Part shown: piece after piece, positions 1-6,068 of the stretch
How positions within the stretch are numbered: position 1 is the first letter of the stretch
How the letters are laid out: each line of letters starts with the position of its first letter
Assembly: GCA_002344205.1 (NCBI GenBank)
Contig: DDSZ01000009.1
Span: forward strand, 255 to 37,333
Reading direction: 5' to 3'
Source: Opitutaceae bacterium UBA2377
GTDB lineage: Bacteria > Verrucomicrobiota > Verrucomicrobiia > Opitutales > Opitutaceae
DNA length: 37,079 nucleotides
Notes under the pieces: generated by a model
The model's database searches: none
What the model was told of the DNA's origin: nothing
What the model saw: the letters and a program-made list of their open reading frames with translations, nothing else
Position numbers and translations under genes: made by a program

Positions 1-1273
1 CCGCGCGGGCGAGACCGGCCTTGGTGGCGGCCACCACGAGTGCGCCTTCGGTGGGGTCGCCCTGCACCTGTGTCCGCCCGTCCACCTCGACCAGTTGTGC
101 TTCGTTGCACAACCAGCCGGCGCGCAGGCACTCGCGCAGAGCAGGTTCGCCGCCGGGATCGACCGGCCGGCCCTCGTGGTGAAAATCCCCGGCGGTGCCG
201 TAGCCGGTGCCGCTCACCGTGTATTCGCGGCCGCCGGCGATCACCGTCTGCACGGTCATCTGGTTTTCGGTGAGGGTGCCGGTCTTGTCGGAGCAGATCA
301 CGGTGGTGCTGCCGAGCGTTTCCACGGCGGGCAGTTTGCGAATGATGGCGCGGCGGCGCGACATGCGACCGACACCGATGGCGAGCGTGATCGTCAGCGC
401 GGCGGGCAGGCCCTCGGGAATTGCGGCCACGGCCAGCGCGACGGCAGCCATAAACATGTCCGTGGCGTTTTCCCCACGCCAGATCCCGAGCGCGAACATC
501 GCGACAGCGAGACCGAGGATGACGTAAAGCAGGAGCTTGCTGAACTCCGCGATCTTGCGGGTAAGCGGGGTGCTGAGTTCAATCGTCCGGGCCAGCATGC
601 CGGCAATGCCTCCGGCGACGGTATGGTCGCCGATGGCCACGACGACGCCTTCGGCGGTGCCGTAGGTGACATGGGTGCCCGCGAAGGCGAGGTTCACGCG
701 GTCACCGAGCACCGTGTCCGCCGGCAGGGTCGCGGGGTTTTTCTCGACCGGCACCGATTCGCCCGTGAGTGCGGCTTCCTCGACCTGCAAGTTGCGGACT
801 TGGACCAGACGCAGGTCGGCCGGCACGCGGTCGCCCGACTGAAGCAGCACGACATCGCCCGGAACCAGCAGGGCCGAGGGCAGGCGGAGCTTGCGGCCAT
901 CGCGTCGCACAGTGGCCTCGGTGGTCACCAGTCGGGACAGGGCGCCAATGGCCCGCTCCGCCTTGGCTTCCTGGATATGGCCGACGATGGCGTTGATCAA
1001 AACCACACCCAAGATCACGGCGGCATCCACCCACTCCCCCAGTAACCCGGACACGGCGGCCGCCGCGAGGAGGATGTAAACCAAAGGTTGGTTGAACTGT
1101 AACAAGAACTTCAGCCAGCCCGGCCGGCCGCCGCGGGCTTTCATCTCGTTCGGTCCGTGGCGGAGATGCCGGGCCGTGGCCTCGGCCTCCGTCAGACCGT
1201 GGTAAAAATCGCTTTCCAGACGGGACAGCGCCGTCGCGGGATCAAGGCTGTGCCAGGAATCTTTTTCCTCCAT
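1..1273 (-). CDS. Cation-translocating P-type ATPase (N-terminal part, cut by window edge)
   Basis: This is the front 424 codons of an integral-membrane ion pump that hydrolyses ATP through an aspartyl-phosphate intermediate. An N-terminal cation-ATPase domain (about residues 1-60) is followed by a membrane pair and an actuator domain with TGES at residues 170-173. PEGLP lies in the next membrane segment (286-290). The phosphorylation motif DKTGTLT starts at Asp329, and a QGDPTEGAL stretch of the nucleotide-binding domain lies near the window edge. This order and the PEGLP motif fit the P2 group (calcium, or related sodium/proton pumps) rather than the heavy-metal P1B group, which has CPx instead. 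The ion cannot be fixed because the C-terminal membrane helices are missing. The ATG at 1273 is the first in frame and gives a normal N-terminus. There is no Shine-Dalgarno. Tag lies 82 bp upstream on the same strand. Confidence 0.93.
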   Translation of the reverse strand, partial: MEEKDSWHSLDPATALSRLESDFYHGLTEAEATARHLRHGPNEMKARGGRPGWLKFLLQFNQPLVYILLAAAAVSGLLGEWVDAAVILGVVLINAIVGHIQEAKAERAIGALSRLVTTEATVRRDGRKLRLPSALLVPGDVVLLQSGDRVPADLRLVQVRNLQVEEAALTGESVPVEKNPATLPADTVLGDRVNLAFAGTHVTYGTAEGVVVAIGDHTVAGGIAGMLARTIELSTPLTRKIAEFSKLLLYVILGLAVAMFALGIWRGENATDMFMAAVALAVAAIPEGLPAALTITLAIGVGRMSRRRAIIRKLPAVETLGSTTVICSDKTGTLTENQMTVQTVIAGGREYTVSGTGYGTAGDFHHEGRPVDPGGEPALRECLRAGWLCNEAQLVEVDGRTQVQGDPTEGALVVAATKAGLARA

Positions 1274-1355
1274 GACGGCCACAGCCTAGAGGATTTCAAC
1301 GCCGCGGAAAACCCGGATCTTGGCATTTTCTGCGCGTTTCCGGACAGGGCCGGGA

Positions 1356-1931
1356 TCAGCGCAGCCGGGCGCAGGCCTTGTGCCTTGGGCACGAGACGAG
1401 GTGGTCGTTCACCAGGCCCGCGGCCTGCATGAAGGCATACATGATGGTGGAGCCGACGAATTTGAAGCCGCGCGCGAGCAGGTCTTTGCTGAGAGCGTCG
1501 CTTTCCGGCGTGCGCGCCGGCACCTCCTTGGGCGTGCGGCGGCGGTTGACGATGGGCCGTCCGCCGACGAAGGCCCACAGGTAACGGTCGAAGGAGCCGA
1601 ACTCCTTCTGCACGGCGAGAAAGGCGCGGGCGTTGCCGATGGTGGCGGCGACCTTGAGCCGGTTGCGCACGATGCCGGGGTCGGCGAGGAGGGCGGCGAC
1701 CTTGCTGTCGCCATAGCGCGCGATTTTCTTCGCGTCAAAGCCGTCAAAGGCGCGCCGGTAGTTCTCCCGCTTGTTGAGGATGGTGGTCCAGCTCAGCCCG
1801 GCCTGCGCGCCCTCCAGGATGAGGAGTTCGAAGAGCGCGCGGTCGTCGTGCAGCGGCACGCCCCACTCGGTGTCGTGGTAGGCGGTGTTCGGCTCATGCT
1901 CGGCCCAGGGGCAACGGGTGAATTTTTTCAT
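1356..1931 (-). CDS. tag: DNA-3-methyladenine glycosylase I
   Basis: Base-excision repair enzyme that removes 3-methyladenine from alkylated DNA. The 191 residues match the family's usual length (E. coli Tag is 187). The zinc-snap residues are in place: Cys7 and His19 near the N-terminus, His177 and Cys181 near the C-terminus. The base-recognition segment LEGAQAGLSW carries Glu40 and Trp48. The conserved KRENYR, GNARAF, SDALSKDL and GFKFVGSTI blocks are present in the expected order. The gene lies between the cation pump and a VOC gene, all on the minus strand, with 51 bp to the latter's stop. No regulatory site of the Ada type was recognised. Function is assigned with high confidence from family motifs. 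Confidence 0.96.
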   Translation of the reverse strand: MKKFTRCPWAEHEPNTAYHDTEWGVPLHDDRALFELLILEGAQAGLSWTTILNKRENYRRAFDGFDAKKIARYGDSKVAALLADPGIVRNRLKVAATIGNARAFLAVQKEFGSFDRYLWAFVGGRPIVNRRRTPKEVPARTPESDALSKDLLARGFKFVGSTIMYAFMQAAGLVNDHLVSCPRHKACARLR

Positions 1932-1982
1932 GCGGTGGTCATCATCCCAGAGCGGACTGACAGCATCCTGTCAGGAGCGAAA

Positions 1983-2474
1983 TCAATCTTTCGCGGCCAG
2001 CAGGCCGGCGAGGTCGAGCGGCCGGGTGTGCATGGCGAGGCCACCGTCGGGCGTGCGGGGCCATTCGGCCTCGGGCCGGTCCCGGTAGAGCTCGACGCCG
2101 TTTTCGTCGGGGTCGCGCAGATAGAGGGCCTCGCTCACGCCATGGTCGCTGGCGCCGTCGAGCTGAATTTTCGCCGCCTGCAGCCGGCGCAGCGCATCGG
2201 CGAGCGCGGCGCGGTTGGGGTAGAGGATGGCGGTGTGGTAAAGCCCCGTGTGGCCGGGTGGGGGCGGGGTCGCGCCGAGGCTTTCCCAAGTGTTGAGCCC
2301 GAGGTGATGGTGGTAGCCGCCGGCGGAGACAAACGCCGCCTGCGCGCCGTATTTCTGCATCAGTTGGAAACCGAGCACCCCGCAGTAGAAGCCGAGGGCG
2401 CGGTCGAGGTCGGCGACCTTCAGGTGCACGTGGCCGATGCGGGTGCCGGGATGGATGGGCCGTGAGTTGGACAT
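1983..2474 (-). CDS. VOC-superfamily protein, catechol-2,3-dioxygenase/glyoxalase-like
   Basis: A 163-residue vicinal-oxygen-chelate protein. It has one complete pair of beta-alpha-beta modules: GHVHLKVADLDRALGFYCGVLGF at the front, shown here only as key parts GHVHLKV and YCGVLGF, then GLYHTAILYP and SEALYLRDPDENGVELYRD. The metal-ligand candidates are the His of GHVHL, the His of LYHTA and the Glu of GVELYRD. The second half resembles the N-terminal module of Bacillus-type catechol 2,3-dioxygenases, but the protein is only half as long, so the substrate is unknown. The reading frame runs open further upstream. ATG 2474 was chosen because the fold begins right after it and a longer form would run into the divergent DoxX gene. 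ATG 2489 (five residues more) is possible. Confidence 0.8.
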   Translation of the reverse strand: MSNSRPIHPGTRIGHVHLKVADLDRALGFYCGVLGFQLMQKYGAQAAFVSAGGYHHHLGLNTWESLGATPPPPGHTGLYHTAILYPNRAALADALRRLQAAKIQLDGASDHGVSEALYLRDPDENGVELYRDRPEAEWPRTPDGGLAMHTRPLDLAGLLAAKD

Positions 2475-2574
2475 GTCCAAGGGTGACATAATCCTGTCCC
2501 AACGCAAAGCCGGGATGCATCCGGCAGCTCGACAGCCGCGGTCCGCTGGCCATCGTGGTGCTTTGCCTTCACCC

Positions 2575-2994
2575 ATGAAACACCTCAACCTGAACTTCCT
2601 GCCCCAAAGCACCGATCTCGCCCTGCTGGTCCTGCGCGTGTGGCTGGGGCTCTCGATGCTCCTGCTCCACGGCTGGGGCAAGCTGGTGAACCTGATCAAC
2701 GGCACCTCGAAGTTTCCCGACCTGCTGGGTCTCGGCCAGACCCCGACCCTGATCCTGGTGATTTTTGCCGAGGTGGGGTGCGCGGCGTTGCTGGTGGCGG
2801 GCATCTATACGCGGTTTTGCGCGCTGGTGCTGGCGATCACGATGGGCGTGGCGTATTTCGTCGCCCACGGCGCGAAGCTCAGCGGTCCCGGCAACGGCGA
2901 GCTGGCCTTCATCTTCCTCGCGGGCTTCGTCGCGCTGGTGGTGGCGGGCGGCGGCCGGTTTGGCTTCGACCGCAAGCTGGGCGCAAAGGGTTAA
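2575..2994 (+). CDS. DoxX family membrane protein
   Basis: A 139-residue inner-membrane protein with four predicted helices at about residues 15-40, 58-80, 84-102 and 109-128. The N-terminal pattern LRVWLGLSMLLLHGWGKL, the E in FAEVGCAALLVAGIYTR and the closing FGFDRK are typical of DoxX/DoxD-like proteins. Family members have been linked to quinone-coupled redox reactions and thiosulfate or oxidative-stress responses, but the exact role here is unknown. ATG 2575 sits at the start of the family homology; an earlier in-frame start at 2437 would overlap the divergent VOC gene. The WYL-regulator gene follows after 14 bp, so the two are probably co-transcribed. Confidence 0.88.
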   Translation: MKHLNLNFLPQSTDLALLVLRVWLGLSMLLLHGWGKLVNLINGTSKFPDLLGLGQTPTLILVIFAEVGCAALLVAGIYTRFCALVLAITMGVAYFVAHGAKLSGPGNGELAFIFLAGFVALVVAGGGRFGFDRKLGAKG

Positions 2995-3008
2995 AGGCGG
3001 GCCGGGGT

Positions 3009-3959
3009 ATGAACCGCACGGACCGCTTGGTCGCGATGGTGATGCACCTGCAGGGGCGGCGCGTCGTGCGCGCGTCCGAGCTGGCCGCGCATTTTGAAGT
3101 CACCGAGCGCACGATCTACCGGGACATCTCCGCGCTCAGCGAAGCCGGGGTGCCGATCTCCGGCGAGGCCGGCGTGGGCTACAGCCTGATGAAAGGCTAC
3201 CAACTGCCGCCGGTGATGTTCACCGCCGAGGAAGCCTCCGCGCTCTTTGTGGGCGGCGAACTGGTGAAACAGTTCACTGACGCCTCGCTGCACGGGCCGA
3301 TGGCCTCGGCCTTGGAGAAATTGCGCGCGGTGCTGCCGCGCGACCGACAGGACCACGTCGAACGGCTGGTCAGCCGCACGCTGGTGCTCGGGCGGCCGGG
3401 CCGGGCCGCGCCGGAGGCCGCGGCGCAACGCTGGTTGGCCACGGTTCAGCAGGGCGCGGTGCTGCGGCGGGTGCTGCGCATGGGCTACCACGGACGGGAG
3501 CGGGCGGAGGAGACGCAACGCGACGTGGAGCCGCACGGCATCGTGTTCTACGGCGGGGCCTGGTATCTGGTGGCCTGGTGCCGGCTGCGGCAGGATTTCC
3601 GGCACTTCCGCATCGACCGCATCCGCCGGCTGGAACTGTTGCCGGCGGGCTTTGCGCCGCGGGAGAATTTCTCGCTCGAAAAACACATGCGCGAGACCGA
3701 TGCCCGCGAGCAAAGCATCGAGGTGCGGGCGTGGTTTTGCCGCCGCTCGCAGGAGCGGGCACAGCGCGAAAGCTACGCCACGCTCAGCCCCGGCACGGTG
3801 CGCGACGGCGGGACGGAGTTTACGCTCTACACCTACTCCCTCGACTGGATGGCGCAGTGGCTGCTCTCGTTTGGCGCCGGCGCCGAGGCGCTCGCCCCGG
3901 CGAAGCTGCGCCAGAAAGTGCGCGCCCTGGCCCGCCAAGTGGCGGCGAAGCACGGGTAG
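3009..3959 (+). CDS. WYL-domain transcriptional regulator (DeoR/YafY type)
   Basis: A 316-residue DNA-binding protein. Residues 1-60 form a winged helix (RTDRLVAMVMHL, ASELAAHFEVTERTIYRDI), followed by a linker and a WYL domain at about 140-215. The eponymous Trp-Tyr-Leu lies in GGAWYLVAWCR, with the downstream ligand-binding strand FRHFRIDRIRRLELL. A C-terminal WCX-type segment completes the usual architecture and length. WYL proteins are ligand-sensing regulators and often control genes next to them, here probably the DoxX gene directly upstream, but no operator was recognised. The start is the only well-placed ATG. A purine-rich AAAGG lies about 15 bases upstream, too far to be a clear ribosome-binding site. 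Confidence 0.92.
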   Translation: MNRTDRLVAMVMHLQGRRVVRASELAAHFEVTERTIYRDISALSEAGVPISGEAGVGYSLMKGYQLPPVMFTAEEASALFVGGELVKQFTDASLHGPMASALEKLRAVLPRDRQDHVERLVSRTLVLGRPGRAAPEAAAQRWLATVQQGAVLRRVLRMGYHGRERAEETQRDVEPHGIVFYGGAWYLVAWCRLRQDFRHFRIDRIRRLELLPAGFAPRENFSLEKHMRETDAREQSIEVRAWFCRRSQERAQRESYATLSPGTVRDGGTEFTLYTYSLDWMAQWLLSFGAGAEALAPAKLRQKVRALARQVAAKHG

Positions 3960-4029
3960 GGAGCCGTGCGGTTGGGTTCGCTTCCCTGTAACTCACCCGC
4001 GGGTGCGCAGGGCCTTGGCCGGCGTGTCG

Positions 4030-4156
4030 CGCCGGGCAGCGTGGCAAACTCCGCCGCCAGCAGCCCGCGCATTGCTTCCAGCCCGGCAAGATGATCGCTC
4101 CCGGAATTCTGATGGCACCAACGGATGAGGAGGTCGCGAAGGGAGTCGGGGGTCAT
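4030..4156 (-). pseudogene. N-terminal remnant of an M20-family metallopeptidase
   Basis: The first ~43 residues after ATG 4156 read as the helical N-terminus of M20/M25/M40 hydrolases: LRDLLIRWCHQNSGSDHLAG, then a helix and LPGA. The frame then turns into a Pro/Arg-rich shadow translation that runs antisense into the WYL gene. The zinc-binding core of the family (H-x-D, D-D, E-E motifs) is absent, so the protein cannot be functional. The simplest reading is a deletion whose joint lies around 4020-4040. The call rests on recalled family resemblance, not an alignment. Confidence 0.5.
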
Positions 4157-4176
4157 GAAAAACGGAAAGTTTGAAC

Positions 4177-4206
4177 CGCTAATGCACGCTAATCGACGCG
4201 AATTCC
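4177..4206. repeat. Three degenerate 10-bp tandem units
   Basis: Units CGCTAATGCA (4177), CGCTAATCGA (4187) and CGCGAATTCC (4197) follow each other with no gap. The track is A/T-richer than its surroundings and is placed between the peptidase remnant and a VOC stop codon. Each A/T patch falls on the same face of the helix, so bending or protein binding is possible. No target-site duplication or transposase is nearby. Confidence 0.5.
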
Positions 4207-4227
4207 AATCGGAATAACAGCCCTCGG

Positions 4228-4614
4228 CTACTCCGGTCCGTTAATCACAGCTTCGATCCGGTAGCCGTCGGGATCGAAGACGAAGGCGGCGTAGTAGTTC
4301 GGGCCGTATTCCTTATGCAGACCGCAGCCGCCGTTATTTTTCCCTCCCTGTTTCATGGCCGCTTCGTAAAAGGCATCCACGGCCTTCCGATTTGGGGCGG
4401 CGAAGGCGAGGTGAAACCCGGCACGCGGCACGCAGATGGGTGCCTTCTGTCGTTTCAGCGCGAACTTGTCGCAATTGTCCTCGGTGCCGTAGCCCACGAA
4501 TCCGCCGCTGGCGCAGACCTGCCGGTAGCCCAGGGCGCCAAGCGCGGCATCGTAAAAGGCGGCGGCGCGGGGCAGATCATTGGTGGCAAAGGAAAGGTGA
4601 TGGAGCGCGTGCAT
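4228..4614 (-). CDS. VOC-family protein (downstream member of a tandem pair)
   Basis: A 128-residue single-domain glyoxalase/bleomycin-resistance-fold protein. It opens with ALHHLSFATNDLPRAAAFYD and ends with YYAAFVFDPDGYRIEAVI, the hallmark second strand that supplies a Glu metal ligand. The His of LHHL and the His of GFHLAF are the other ligand candidates. Family members include glyoxalase I-like isomerases, dioxygenases and antibiotic-binding proteins, and the substrate cannot be read from the sequence. The gene is a clear paralogue of the upstream gene at 4625-5011: same length and a near-identical C-terminal block. The two are 10 bp apart and probably co-transcribed. Compared with its partner it carries extra cysteines (CASGG, NCDKF, PICVP, GGCGL). 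Confidence 0.85.
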   Translation of the reverse strand: MHALHHLSFATNDLPRAAAFYDAALGALGYRQVCASGGFVGYGTEDNCDKFALKRQKAPICVPRAGFHLAFAAPNRKAVDAFYEAAMKQGGKNNGGCGLHKEYGPNYYAAFVFDPDGYRIEAVINGPE

Positions 4615-4624
4615 GGCGGCGGGC

Positions 4625-5011
4625 TTAACTGTGATTATGCGGTGAGATCACGGCTTCCATGCGATATCCATCGGGATCGAAGACAAAAGCGGCATAGTAG
4701 TCGGGACCGTATTCGGGGTTCAGCCCCGAACCGCCGTTGTCGATGCCACCGTTTGCGAGCGCGGCGCGATAAAAAGCATCGATCGCCGCATGCGATTTGC
4801 CGATGAAGGCGAGGTGGAAACCGTCGCCCGACATGACTTTCTCGTCCGGTCGGTGGCGGATTGAAAAGATGTCACCGTTGTCGATGAAGCCCCAGCCGAT
4901 GACATCTGAATAGCTGAAGGTGAGTTCGTAACCCAGTGCGCCCAAGGCGGCGTCGTAAAATGCGGCCGACCGTTTCAAGTCGGTGACGGGAAGGGAAAGA
5001 TGGTGGATCAT
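4625..5011 (-). CDS. VOC-family protein (upstream member of a tandem pair)
   Basis: A 128-residue VOC protein starting IHHLSLPVTDLKRSAAFYDA. Metal-ligand candidates are the His of IHHL, the His of GFHLAF and the Glu of YRMEAVI. It shares FYDAALGALGY, GFHLAF, a GG-x-x-NGG turn and the block EYGPDYYAAFVFDPDGYR with the downstream paralogue, pointing to a tandem duplication followed by divergence of the central loop (residues 30-65). Proteins of this exact type are common in soil bacteria and are usually annotated only as glyoxalase/bleomycin-resistance proteins. ATG 5011 gives the standard family N-terminus. Upstream of it lies 54 bp before the stop of the HIT gene. Confidence 0.86.
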   Translation of the reverse strand: MIHHLSLPVTDLKRSAAFYDAALGALGYELTFSYSDVIGWGFIDNGDIFSIRHRPDEKVMSGDGFHLAFIGKSHAAIDAFYRAALANGGIDNGGSGLNPEYGPDYYAAFVFDPDGYRMEAVISPHNHS

Positions 5012-5065
5012 GTAGGACAGGGTTGTTAAATCTTTCTGCGCCCAAAACAGGGTAGGGTATTTTGA

Positions 5066-5584
5066 CTATTCGAAACTGCGTATGATCCGAAGCTCTGGTC
5101 GTCGGAGCAATTCAGTGAGAAGTGCGGTCTTCATGGTATTCAACTCCGTGTCCGACAGACGATACCGTTCAGCATATCTTACCGCTTGCTCCACCTTCCA
5201 TGAGGATGTCCTTGGAGAAGGATCATCAGCATGTCGCGGGAAAATATGCCAATGCAAATGGGGCTCTGCATTACCAAGACATTCGTAGTTCAGCTTAACG
5301 GGCTGGAAACAGCGAAAGACCGACTCTGCGACAAGGCTCATTTCGCGAAGAAACAGCTCTTTTTCGGAAGACTCCAACATGTGCAACTCTGGGACGTGAC
5401 TTTTCGCTAGGAGCAGGGTGTAGCCCCTGAAGAATTGAAAATCACCAAGCACGACATACCCCGTCTGAACTTCGGCGACAAACAGCCTGTTTTGGTTGCG
5501 TGCGATTTGCTCAATCCTCTCACAAATCAGACAGCCAGGTAATTTGCCTGTCCCGATTGGCGGGATGTGTGCAAGGCGTTTCAT
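5066..5584 (-). CDS. HIT-family nucleotide hydrolase/transferase
   Basis: A 172-residue protein with the histidine-triad motif HLHWHIF at His109, His111 and His113. The middle of the triad is the usual catalytic nucleophile in this family, whose members split dinucleoside polyphosphates or nucleoside phosphoramidates. An N-terminal Cys pair (GCLICERI, Cys18 and Cys21) resembles the structural zinc site of bacterial HIT proteins, and the core FRGYTLLLAKSHVPELHML is typical. ATG 5584 was chosen because it follows the GNAT stop by 4 bp; the longer form from 5671 would overlap that gene. Base composition is near 52% G+C in a sampled stretch (5101-5160), clearly lower than its neighbours, and codons are more A/T-rich, which suggests acquisition from another source. 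Confidence 0.9.
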   Translation of the reverse strand: MKRLAHIPPIGTGKLPGCLICERIEQIARNQNRLFVAEVQTGYVVLGDFQFFRGYTLLLAKSHVPELHMLESSEKELFLREMSLVAESVFRCFQPVKLNYECLGNAEPHLHWHIFPRHADDPSPRTSSWKVEQAVRYAERYRLSDTELNTMKTALLTELLRRPELRIIRSFE

Positions 5585-5588
5585 GATT

Positions 5589-6056
5589 TCATGCGTTGCC
5601 AGTAGCGGTTGTTTCGTCTGGGGTCCAAGTATAGAGAACGTCGGGTTGGCGCTCTTCATTGTCCATCCCATCTGTCATCTGGACGACGCGGAAGCCGTGC
5701 TTTTCATAGAAGTGGCGTGCCCGCGGGTTGCACTGAAAGGTCCAAAGATTGAGCGTGTGATTTGCAGATTTGGCGAAGACCAGCAGTTGGGAGCCAAGGC
5801 CGCGCCCTTGGTGATCGGGGTGAATATAGAGGTGATCGATCCAGCCCGGCCGGAAGGCGATGAAACCAGCCACGGTATCAGCTTGCTCGATCAGCCAGAT
5901 CTCGGCGTTGGTAAACACAATATTGGTGTAGAAGACCAAATCTTCCTCAGGTGTATGCAGCACGGGCATATGCGGCATGGCCGTGAAAAAGGCATGCCGA
6001 TGAATCCGGGCGATGGCTGGGAGGTCTTCAGCGATAGCTCGGCGAGTCGTGGACAT
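5589..6056 (-). CDS. GNAT-family N-acetyltransferase
   Basis: A 155-residue acetyl-CoA-dependent acetyltransferase. The acetyl-CoA pyrophosphate-binding loop QGRGLG is at residues 83-88, preceded by the beta-strand IDHLYIHPDH. The C-terminal NPRARHFYEKHGFRVV is the usual motif B with its conserved Tyr. The acceptor substrate is unknown, since GNAT enzymes modify antibiotics, amino acids or protein N-termini. It ends 4 bp before the HIT start and begins 12 bp after the stop of the beta-helix gene, so the three may share a transcript. Its base composition is intermediate between the HIT gene and the surrounding GC-rich genes. Confidence 0.9.
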   Translation of the reverse strand: MSTTRRAIAEDLPAIARIHRHAFFTAMPHMPVLHTPEEDLVFYTNIVFTNAEIWLIEQADTVAGFIAFRPGWIDHLYIHPDHQGRGLGSQLLVFAKSANHTLNLWTFQCNPRARHFYEKHGFRVVQMTDGMDNEERQPDVLYTWTPDETTATGNA

Positions 6057-6068
6057 CAGTGGTTGAGG

